A stretch of DNA of 64,000 nucleotides from Heracleum sosnowskyi (taxonomy: Eukaryota; Streptophyta; Magnoliopsida; Apiales; Apiaceae). Shown here in pieces: positions 19,076 through 27,928 of this stretch. The DNA lies in NCBI GenBank assembly GCA_030848705.1, contig CM061243.1, forward strand, positions 117,514,674 to 117,578,673. The letters are read 5' to 3'. Position numbers and translations under genes: made by a program. The stretch's first letter is position 1, and each line of letters opens with the position of its first letter. The notes below the pieces were generated by a model. It was not told the DNA's origin, made no database searches, and saw only the letters and a program-made list of their open reading frames with translations.

Positions 19076-19410
19076 AGAGATAAATAGATAGACATGGCCT
19101 GTGCGACAAAAGTACCACAAACTTCGAGAATTAGATAAACAAGGCCTGTGCGACAAAAGGACCATAAACTTCTTTAAGTCAAAAGGCCGATATCTGGCAT
19201 CCGCTGCAACATAAAAGAAAAATGAAGCTTATAAGGCACATGTGTCAAAGTAAACATTAACAGTGGAGAGAAATCAGATGCAGTGAAAAACAAATCACCT
19301 GTACCTACTTCAATGAGGTTACTTACAGTATGAGAAAGCTTATAAGGCACATGTGTCAAAAGTTTGAGTAAGTAGGCAAGTGTAATTAAAAGAATGAAAG
19401 AAAAAAAAGG

Positions 19411-20070
19411 TTACCAGGGAGGCAGAGGGTGGACAAATTCAACACATACAGGAACAACATTTGTTTCTCTGTTTGGAAAGTCCTGATATATGTTAGCTTG
19501 AAAGTTGATGGCATCCTGACCAACAACACACGCTTTAAAACGAATCCAGAAATGCCAACCACCAATAAATCTCATGTACGCCTTTACCACACCAACATAT
19601 TCATACTCTGTACCCTGGATATCATTATACGTCTTAATAGCCAGTTTGGAAAAAGTGGCAAGGGGATATTCAGGGTCATGGAGTACATGTTTAGTGCAAC
19701 CACTATCAATGCCGCTTTTATAGTAAGTTCTTTCAGGATTTATGAGATTGGTAACGGCCTTCCAACGTTTCTTGAGCACATACTTGTAACCATGATCAAC
19801 TTCATAACGATCCAGTAAAAGCTCCTCGTCTGACTCCTGCTCTGCCTCCTGCTTCTTTACCTTCAACCCATATGCCTCCAGATTAATTTGATCACAAAAA
19901 GTTTTGATGAAAACAGGAGACCTGCGAATGTGCTTCTTGTCCTCCTCCGAATCCTCCTCGGATGACATGTCAAATTTAAACAAACAAGCCTCTTTTTCTA
20001 CTGCGGAGCTGCTACTCTTTTCTACTATCATCTTCTTCCGCCGCTTAGAAACCTTCATCTTCCTCTTCAT
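19411..20070 (-). CDS. Cystatin-like family gene B
   Basis: 219 codons from ATG 20070. The same architecture as gene A is present, but the N-terminal basic repeat block is mostly deleted. It starts MKRKMKVSKRRKK, goes directly to the acidic hinge (SSEEDSEEDKK) and then to the conserved C-terminal cystatin-like region (TYNDIQGTEYEYVGVVKAY, RFIGGW, PLPPW). An out-of-frame upstream ATG (complement near 20116) opens a short uORF that ends just before the start. The CCCTG/GTAAC donor at the stop codon is conserved, and a TTGCAG acceptor lies at about 19204; splicing there would extend the protein by a few residues instead of stopping it. A MULE lies immediately upstream of its TATA box, so the native upstream promoter is displaced by 5.7 kb. 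It may be silenced or driven by the MULE end. Confidence 0.65.
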   Translation of the reverse strand: MKRKMKVSKRRKKMIVEKSSSSAVEKEACLFKFDMSSEEDSEEDKKHIRRSPVFIKTFCDQINLEAYGLKVKKQEAEQESDEELLLDRYEVDHGYKYVLKKRWKAVTNLINPERTYYKSGIDSGCTKHVLHDPEYPLATFSKLAIKTYNDIQGTEYEYVGVVKAYMRFIGGWHFWIRFKACVVGQDAINFQANIYQDFPNRETNVVPVCVEFVHPLPPW

Positions 20071-20200
20071 CTTGTTAATAATCTGCACCAAAGTCCTCTT
20101 CCATTTCGATCCGATTTAGAACCTTCTTACTCGCGTTTTCCAACCAATTTCAATTTTGCCCTAGTTTTTGTTTTGTCGGGTCTTTCACCCCTCTTTTAGT

Positions 20201-20213
20201 CCTATTATATAGG
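20201..20213 (-). promoter_or_regulatory. TATA box of gene B, left MULE target-site duplication
   Basis: On the minus strand this reads CCTATATAATAGG. The 9 bases TTATATAGG (20205-20213) are repeated at 25933-25941 on the other side of the MULE. The insertion thus duplicated the TATA box, leaving one copy on the gene side directly abutting the transposon. Confidence 0.85.
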
Positions 20214-20409
20214 GGCTCCCGGTCTATGGCAAACGTATGCCATAGACCGGTTTTGTAACACAAGGTTCCTGGGCCGTTGGATGAGCCATCCAACGGCTGT
20301 GATTTAAAAAAAATGGACATCGTACCGCAGAAACTTTCTGCGGTACGGAGGATTTACAAAAATGCCCCCGCCTCCCGTACCGCAGAAACTTTCCGCGGTA
20401 CGGTCCTGT
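20214..20409 (+). repeat. Left terminal inverted repeat of the MULE
   Basis: The outer end is GGCTCCCGGTCTATGG. The repeat contains four separate hairpin-forming palindromes at 20219-20250, 20274-20296, 20321-20347 and 20375-20403. The last two share the arm CGTACCGCAGAAA. They may be transposase-binding or structural sites. Confidence 0.93.
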
Positions 20410-20559
20410 TCCCTTATCCCCAACAGCTGCTTCGATTTATGTCATTCACACAAAAACAAATTAATCAGCTGCTGAAAATTGCCAAGATCTCTCTCTCTGC
20501 TCCGAAAATTGCCAAGCTCTTTGAGGTAATATTTCTCTCTAATAAATTTGTTACTTGTC

Positions 20560-23052
20560 ATGGCGGATAGATTATTTGCTCGTATGTTTGGATCCTCAAA
20601 AAAAATAGATAATGGGAAAAAAAAAGAAAAACTTGAAAATTCATTGCATCTTGATGATTTAAGTATGAATGATGTTTTCGATTCAAGTAGTGATGAGCCT
20701 AGCACCCCCAAATTTGTTTCTAATGATGAGTGCATTAATGTTGATGAAAATGATGAATTTGGTAGTGTTGAGGAAGATGGTGATTTAGATGATGATTTAG
20801 ATGATGATTTAGATGCTCAAAACGAGGAAAATATTGAGTGTGAAAATTTGTATGAAAATGTGGATGGAAATGGTGTTCCATATATGCGTCAATTGTTTCA
20901 TACTTTAGAACAAGCGGGCAATTTTTTTAGGGCATATGCCCTAAAAAATGGATTTGGCATTAGAATTCAATCAACCCATACGCGTTCTAAAAGTAATGAA
21001 ATATATGCTCGTATGTATGTGTGTAGACTTGCGGGTAAACCCGGTGAAAGTAGTAATGCTAAACGACGTAGAGAAAATCTTCCAAAGTGTGATTGTAAAG
21101 CAAGAATGTATGTGAACTATTCGAAAACTTTAGGTCTTTGGGAGATAACAAGTCTTGAATTACATCACAATCACGTACTTGTCACTCCTACGAAAATGAA
21201 GTTGATACAACGAGAAAAGCATGTCACTACCGCTACCCGTAGTTTGATCAAAACTCTATATGGTTCGGGAATTCGTAATTGTCAAGTAATGAATGTTATC
21301 GGTAATATTCATGGAGGTAATGAGAAAGTAGGGTTTAGTGGTCAACATGTTAGGAATGTGATCCGGGATGAAAGGAAAAAAAGGTTTGAAAAAGGTGATG
21401 TTCAAGCCGCATTAGACTTGTTAAATAGATTGAATGAAGAAAGTGGTGCTAAATTTTTTATTAGAACACAAGTTGATGAAAAACAACGTTTGAAATGTCT
21501 TGTGTGGGTTGATCCTAGGAGTTTAATGGCCTACCAAAATTTTGGTGATGTTGTGGCATTTGACACCACATACCGGACGAATAGATATGCCATGCCATTT
21601 GTCCCTTTTACCGGCGTTAACCATCATTACCAATCAATCATTTTCGGTTTTGCCCTAATGCGGGATGAACACACAACAACTTTTGAGTGGATTTTGAGTA
21701 CTTGGCTTGAAGCGGTGGGGAATAGGCATCCAATGACTATAATTACCGATCAAGATCAAGCAATGGCAAACGCTATTGCAAGTGTTCTCCCGAATTCTAC
21801 CCATTTGTTGTGTTCGTGGCACATTAGTAACAAATTCCCGGAAAAACTAGCACATTATTATTCCACCTTTTCGGAGTTCAAAGTGGACTTCAACCACTGT
21901 ATTTATAACTCGTTGACCGAAGATGTTTTTGAGGCTAGATGGGAATCCTTGGTGGAGAAGTATGAGTTACAAGGAAACAAATGGTTACAGGGGTTATATG
22001 AGTTGAAGGAGAAATGGATCATTGCATACACTAGGAACACATTTTCAGCGGGTCAAAAAACTACTTCAAGGAGTGAGGGGATGAATTCTTTCTTTGATAG
22101 TTACGTGAGTTCGGCCACGGGGTTGAAAGAATTCATTGAAAATGCTCAAAAGGCATTGGCAAGGCAATTTGTACGGGAGAAAGAAGAAGATTACGTGACA
22201 TGTACTTTAAAGCGTCCTATGAAAATGCATACCGCCTTGGAGATTCATGGTTCCAAAATTTATACCAAGGAGATGTTTAGAAGATTTCAAGGTGAATTGG
22301 TTGAATCTTTGCAATACTTTGTTACGAAAGACAAAAAAGCTTGTGAAGAAGGCGTGAAGGAAGGGGACCCAAAGACCTATTATTGTTTATATAGGCAAAA
22401 TTTGGGACCAACATCAAAACTAAATTATGTTGCATTCAACAAAGAAGCTTTGACGGGGATGTGTATGTGTAGAATGGTTGAACATTTAGGGATACCTTGT
22501 CGACACATCTTGGCGGTTTTGAATAAAAAACAAATTCCCAAGATTCCCGACCATTTCATACTTCGACGATGGACTATGCATGCTAATAGAGTAAACGGTA
22601 TGTTGCCATACGAGTTGAACATGGGTTCATGTCATGAGATGACCCCAACCGAAAGATTTAATAGCATGACAATGCTCACGATGAGTTTTTGTCATAGTAG
22701 CATGGCATCTAAGGAACGCTATGACTATGCCGTCGAGGTCTTGAATCGTGAGATACCAATTCTTGAAAGTATGAGGGTTGATGGAGTTGAATGTCATGAA
22801 AGCAATGCAAATTCTCACGATGCAACATACGATGATGAACCAATTGGTGACCCCATTGTGTCCCAAACGAAAGGGCGGAAAAAAACTGTCCGTTTTAAAA
22901 GTCCCGTAGAATCGCTTGGTAAAGGGAAGGCCAAAAGAAAGTGCACATATTGTACTTTCGAAGGGCATGACAAAAGAAATTGTCCTCAAAGACTACAAGC
23001 TTTAAATGCTCAATTTGCTCCAAATGTTCAAAGTCAAAGTGACAATTTGTAA
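20560..23052 (+). CDS. FAR1/FHY3-type MULE transposase
   Basis: 830 codons from ATG 20560; the frame is open a few codons upstream without ATG. The acidic N-terminus is followed by a FAR1-type DNA-binding region at about residues 130-215 (FRAYALKNGFGIRI...CDCKARM...ELHHNH). The MULE transposase core has catalytic D of AFDTTYR near 335, D of TDQDQAMANA near 396 and a candidate E of SRSEGMNSFF near 505. A SWIM zinc finger (CMCRMVEHLGIPCRHI) lies near 634-651, and a C-terminal CCHC knuckle (CTYCTFEGHDKRNC) near 796-809. All motifs are present and no stop interrupts, so it is probably active. A GTAATA donor-like site before the ATG hints at a leader intron. Alternative: a domesticated FAR1-related gene, which the flanking TIRs argue against. 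Confidence 0.93.
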   Translation: MADRLFARMFGSSKKIDNGKKKEKLENSLHLDDLSMNDVFDSSSDEPSTPKFVSNDECINVDENDEFGSVEEDGDLDDDLDDDLDAQNEENIECENLYENVDGNGVPYMRQLFHTLEQAGNFFRAYALKNGFGIRIQSTHTRSKSNEIYARMYVCRLAGKPGESSNAKRRRENLPKCDCKARMYVNYSKTLGLWEITSLELHHNHVLVTPTKMKLIQREKHVTTATRSLIKTLYGSGIRNCQVMNVIGNIHGGNEKVGFSGQHVRNVIRDERKKRFEKGDVQAALDLLNRLNEESGAKFFIRTQVDEKQRLKCLVWVDPRSLMAYQNFGDVVAFDTTYRTNRYAMPFVPFTGVNHHYQSIIFGFALMRDEHTTTFEWILSTWLEAVGNRHPMTIITDQDQAMANAIASVLPNSTHLLCSWHISNKFPEKLAHYYSTFSEFKVDFNHCIYNSLTEDVFEARWESLVEKYELQGNKWLQGLYELKEKWIIAYTRNTFSAGQKTTSRSEGMNSFFDSYVSSATGLKEFIENAQKALARQFVREKEEDYVTCTLKRPMKMHTALEIHGSKIYTKEMFRRFQGELVESLQYFVTKDKKACEEGVKEGDPKTYYCLYRQNLGPTSKLNYVAFNKEALTGMCMCRMVEHLGIPCRHILAVLNKKQIPKIPDHFILRRWTMHANRVNGMLPYELNMGSCHEMTPTERFNSMTMLTMSFCHSSMASKERYDYAVEVLNREIPILESMRVDGVECHESNANSHDATYDDEPIGDPIVSQTKGRKKTVRFKSPVESLGKGKAKRKCTYCTFEGHDKRNCPQRLQALNAQFAPNVQSQSDNL

Positions 23053-23111
23053 TTGCCTCACCAATTATCTTTTATTTTTGCATCTTTTCCTTATATTATG
23101 TTCTTCTCACA

Positions 23112-25174
23112 TTATCTAACAAAATAAGGACAAGAATGATAGTATACCATATAACAGTAAATAATCCTGTCATCAACCCATGAACATGGAGCTAAGCTCT
23201 GCAGTGCAATCTCTGATATATGATAGCCACACACCGTAAGCCCTCCCTTCAACTTCGGCTTCTTCCCAATGCCCCAACCCCAATCATCATAGATTTTATT
23301 CCGCTTCTGCACATCTAAACTCTTGATGATACTCCACTTCTCCCCCCTCATTCTACGGATTTGTATTTTGGGAGGCCTACTCGATGAGTCAGGAGGGATG
23401 GGAGGCTGAGACACATGTTGAGATGGTTGTGTCATCTCAATGACATCGTGCGAAGGAATGGCTGCAACACTAGCCTCGGGATCCTCTTCGTGGAGTGAAA
23501 GTGGTTTAATATTCTCAAATTTGGGAGGTTTATAAGCCGGTCCTTTGATCTTCTTCATCAACCTTGAGAAAGGAGTGAGGAAGGTATCTGAAATCTTTCC
23601 AAGATCCTCCACAAAGCCAACTGGGACCACAGAATCCAACTTTTTCAGCATGTCAAGTGCAGCTACCATCTAAAAAATCAGAAACAGCAAACAAAGAATA
23701 CGTCAGTAAAACAATGTTCATAACATATATAAACAACTGTGGTGTGTAATACAAAAGGTAAGATACTTACAACTCGGTATCCCTCGACGCTATCATACAA
23801 CTCCCTCGTTTGGTAACTTTTTTGAGGGACAGGTTCGGGCTTCCCTACACGTGCACGGGTAATCTCTGAATACCAAGCCATGTACTCAGCATGGGATGCA
23901 ATGTTAGAATTGCATTCAACCAACCCCTCAAGATCGTTACAGAATCTAGCCCACCTCCCAATATCAGTAAACCATCGAACGAGCCAATCCTCAGCTGCAA
24001 AAGTGGCACCCTTCGGTTGCCTGTACCGGAGCATGTTAACAGGACCTTCAGGAATATGTGGATCACAGTCAAACTGCCTAATCACCCTATCCGGATGCTG
24101 CCACTCAACTACATCAAAGCATATCAAGGAGACTCGAGCATTACCAGCTAACTGGGCCTGTAACATCTCCCAATCAACAACCTCGTCAAATCTAGCATAT
24201 GGCCTCCACACAACATCATCCCCAGCAACTCCATCAAACTCACCCCTATAAAATGGTAGGCTGTGGTGAGGACCTGACTGACGACGCTTCTTATTAATAC
24301 CCTGAACCGACGAATAAGCCCATCCCTCTGCAACTGGATAGTCATCCAGACTATCCCCCCGCTGAGGCACGCCAATGCGAGGAAATCTCTCATAGGACCA
24401 AATGTGCAACAACCACACACAAGCAGCAACCATCTTAGTCTTCTTCATCGCAGCATGCTCCAAGCCTCTGTACAGATGAGCTAAAACAGCGGCACCCCAA
24501 GCATAATTAGGGATCTCCCGGATGTTCTGTACAGGCACAATGTATCTGACATGGACATAGGCTTTGTCCGTCGTAGGGAACAAAACAGCACCAAACAGAA
24601 ATAGCAAGTATGCCTGTGTATGTAGGACAGTCGCCTCGACATTACCTTTCTCCGGCTTTTCCCTACCATATCTATCAAACAACCATGTCAACTTGATATG
24701 ATTTCTGAACAAGGCATTGTCCACCTCTACACCTGTCAAAGGCTCAAACCAGTTACGAACAAAGAACTCTCTCCGGTTCTCTATCAGCCCACATGTCACT
24801 GCCTCACCCACAACCGGCAATCCTAAGATATAACCAACATCCTCCAAGGTAACTGTCATCTCCCCCTGCCTCATGAAGAAGGTGTTGGTCTCTGGCCTCC
24901 AGCGCTCAATCAAAGCAGAAATGAGCCTCGCATCATTACTCAACACAACATGGGGGTTGCTAAAAATCCCAAACCCCAGCATATGTAGAAGCTCCCTCTG
25001 TGGTCTTCTTAACTTCCAATCTCGCATCGCCCTATTACCACAAACACACTCCAACTCCTCTCTTCCACTACCATCCCACACATCCTCGCTAACATGATAG
25101 CGATTATCCCAGATAATATTCCTTCTACTAGGGCCCGGCAAAATATCAATCAAATCATCATGGAAATGGTCCAT
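23112..25174 (-). CDS. Plant-mobile-domain (PMD, MAIN/MAIL1-like) protein in MULE, truncated Ulp1-like tail
   Basis: Two exons: complement 23771-25174 and 23112-23669, with a 101-base intron (donor GTAAGTAT, acceptor TTTTTTAG, phase 0), giving 653 codons. Residues ~35-440 are a plant mobile domain (aminotransferase-like): LHMLGFGIF, ALIERWRPETNTFF, GEMTVTLEDVGYILGLPV, HTQAYLLFLFGAVLFP, GAAVLAHLYRGL, VAACVWLLHIWSYERF. Free-standing genes of this family (MAIN, MAIL1) act in silencing and meristem maintenance; transposon-borne copies are common in plants. The last ~40 residues (ALQSLAPCSWVDDRIIYCYM) resemble the start of a C48/Ulp1 SUMO-protease domain, which then stops without the catalytic His-Asp-Cys. 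ATG 25174 starts MDHFHDD. Role in transposition is unknown. Confidence 0.85.
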
Positions 25175-25736
25175 ATCTGCAAATTACACCAAAAAACCAT
25201 TTCTCAAAAAATTTCCTAAAAATTTTAATTAAATTAAGAACAAAAAAAATTCCTCTAAAACAAAGCACTACATTCGAATTTAATTCCTCTAAAACAAAGC
25301 ACTACATTCGAATATACCTCAAATTTAAATTTATACAGAAAATTCTTAAATCATAATTCATAAACCCTAAATCATAATTCATAAACCCTAAATAACAATT
25401 CAAATTATAGAAACATCAAAATAATTCGAATATACACATTCATACATACCCACATTCAAAACAATTGCAGTCATAGCACAATTTAAACCGAATATATCAC
25501 ACATTCATACACAAAATATACAAAAAATATACACATAATATAGCATAAATCGTGAATAAAATGATATTCATAGAGTATGATTCAAACACATACCTATGAA
25601 ATAGCTATTAACGTGCTTGTTAGTGTAGATTTCCCCTTGAAATCGCCTTCAAATCGCCTTGAAATCGCCTCTCTCTCTCCCTCGGTTTTGTTTTTTTGTT
25701 TGTGAACTGCTACTGTGTCTTCTGGGAACAAAATCG

Positions 25737-25932
25737 ACAGGACCGTACCGCGGAAAGTTTCTGCGGTACGGGAGGCGGGGGCATTTTTGTAAATCCTCCG
25801 TACCGCAGAAAGTTTCTGCGGTACGATGTCCATTTTTTTTAAATCACAGCCGTTGGATGGCTCATCCAACGGCCCAGGAACCTTGTGTTACAAAACCGGT
25901 CTATGGCATACGTTTGCCATAGACCGGGAGCC
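25737..25932 (-). repeat. Right terminal inverted repeat of the MULE
   Basis: Reverse complement of 20214-20409 over 196 bases, with no difference that I can see, followed by the 9-bp target duplication at 25933-25941. Confidence 0.93.
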
Positions 25933-26130
25933 TTATATAGGCAAACCTGTTGGGCCATTCCTAATCCGATTGGAAAAACCATAATCTTATGGCCCATCTC
26001 AGTGTACTAATCCATTAGATTGCGTCATTTTCAATTTACTTTTTTTATTTTTTTCACTAAAATCTATTGTTTTTCTGAAATTATCATGGACAAACTCTTT
26101 ACTTATTTATTTTAAAACGTATTTAAATAA
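25933..26130 (-). promoter_or_regulatory. Displaced upstream region of gene B
   Basis: After the second TTATATAGG the sequence continues GCAAACCTGTTGGGCCATTC, matching the bases immediately upstream of the TATA box of gene A (15935-16010). It is the original upstream promoter of gene B, now 5.7 kb away. Confidence 0.75.
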
Positions 26131-27097
26131 TACTAGCCTACAACCCGTTCAAGGCATAGGCTATCAAAAAAGATTAGAAAATGACAAATTAAAAAAATTA
26201 ATGAGAACGAAAAATATTAAATAAAGAATAAAAATCAATATGGTAAATTATAAAATGAAAAACTTAAATATTAATGGTACATAGAAAAAATAAATAAAGA
26301 ATACACATGAGGAATTATTAATATTATTTTATTATTTATTAAAATAATATTGATAATAATGACAAATAGAAAAGCTAACATGTTTTAATTAAAAGAAAAA
26401 TTAACTGACCGTGATATTTTTAGAAGTGTTTTAATTAAATTAATAGTGTTTGTTAAAAAAATAAGTTGGCATGTTAAAATAGGTAAACTTTTTTAAATAA
26501 TTAAAATTATTAAAATGAGTTTTAATAAAATAAATAAGTAAGTGTTGCACCTGATATTTTTGGAAAAGAGAGATTTTAGTGAGAACAAATATAAAATGTA
26601 ATATGTTTAAATTTAAAGGTAATTGCCCGTGATATTTTTGTAAAATGAGTAGATTTTGTTAGAAAACACTGTTTTAATTATAAAAGTCAATCAGCTAGTT
26701 ACTATTTTTATATTATTTTATTGTTTATTAAATAGATAAATGGCCGAAAACCGACCGAAAACCGAAAACCAAAACTTTCAATGTTTCGGTTTTAATAATA
26801 TAGTATAGATAAATTATTAAATTTAAAAACCTCATTTTTCAAAAATATCACGGGCATTTACCTTTTTAAACTAAATATATGTTAATTTTTTATTTTTCCA
26901 TACTAAACCCCCCTATTTTCCAAAAATATAACGAGCAAACACTTACTTATTTATTTTAAAATCTGTTTTAATATTTTTAATTATTTAAAAGTGTTTGGCT
27001 ATTTTAACATGTCTACTTATTTTTTTTACAAATACAATTAAAAAATAATAATAAAATAACAATTAACAATCCGTGCATCACACGGGTTTTAAGCTAG
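26131..27097. mobile_element. AT-rich repeat with fold-back arms and Helitron-like 3' end
   Basis: The segment opens TACTAGCCTACAACCCG. It ends with a small hairpin (CCGTG-CATCA-CACGG, 27071-27085) followed nine bases later by CTAG, as in Helitron 3' ends. Inside, blocks with CCCGTGATATTTTTG and ATAAATAAGTAAGTGTT (26410-26640) return in inverse orientation at 26836-26963. No 5' TC end or helicase gene is seen, so the class is uncertain. Confidence 0.4.
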
Positions 27098-27400
27098 TAT
27101 ATAATAAACGTAAAAAAGGTCTTATCCAAAATTTTGGTTCTATACTACCAAATTAATATCAACCGTTGATCTTAAAATAGATGAATGAGAATCATTAGAT
27201 CTAATATTAAATAAATTATTTTAATAATATAAATTAAATATGAGTAGATTTCCTAAGTTGACTAGAATTCTCAATATAAAAATTCGTAAGTTCAAATTTT
27301 AAGTTGGGTAGTTTTATTTGATTGTTGGTCTATATTTTAATTCTAAGTTGAGAATGTTTTCTTTATTTTAATTATATTATTTTTTCTTTAGTTTCAGATC
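27098..27400. other. AT-rich DNA before the gypsy element
   Basis: No gene is seen; simple AT-rich intergenic DNA up to the target site AGATC. Confidence 0.5.
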
Positions 27401-27895
27401 TGATATGGTCAGAAAAGTAATTATAGAAATATAATTGACAAATCAATGGAAAGGCCGATATTTAAGGCCCGACACCCTAATTATTCATTAATTTCGTAAT
27501 TAATGAATAGGAAAAATATACAGCTCATGAAAAGAGTCCAAAATATGGTAAATTAGTCAAAGAAGGATCCAGAATCCCAATTAATGAGTCAAAGCCTTTA
27601 TCAACAAGGAAAAGACTTATCCTGCAAGAAATACAATGTATATCCAATATCAAAAAGGAGACTTATTTGCTAAGACTCCTAAACATACCATAAATACAAG
27701 GCTCCAGACGCCTATATAAAGGACCTGATCCTACAATCAGAACTACGTCTTTGACTTGATTCTCAATAACGATTTGAGATACGTAGGCATCTTGTGAGGA
27801 CCGATTTAGTCTCGAAACACAAGTGCAGCCATTAAAGCTCGAAGCTCATTAAACCTTAGCATTAATTATACAAGTACGTTTTTTATTCCACAACA
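27401..27895 (+). repeat. 5' LTR of the gypsy element
   Basis: Opens TGATATGGTC and closes CCACAACA. TATA box TATATAAA is at 27713-27720. It is followed by TTTGGCGTCGTCTGTGGG, the expected position of the primer-binding site. Confidence 0.95.
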
Positions 27896-27928
27896 TTTGG
27901 CGTCGTCTGTGGGAAGACAACATCAACC

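Larger units (their letters stand above)
20214..25932. mobile_element. Complete FAR1-type Mutator-like element (MULE) carrying a PMD gene
   Basis: 5719 bases bounded by 196-bp terminal inverted repeats that I read as identical, and by a perfect 9-bp direct repeat TTATATAGG, the size typical of Mutator insertions. It carries a FAR1-type transposase on the plus strand and a two-exon plant-mobile-domain gene on the minus strand. Their stop codons are 59 bases apart, tail to tail. Identical TIRs, an intact transposase and a perfect target duplication indicate a recent and possibly still autonomous element. The paralogue at 15926-15934 shows the uninterrupted site. Confidence 0.95.
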
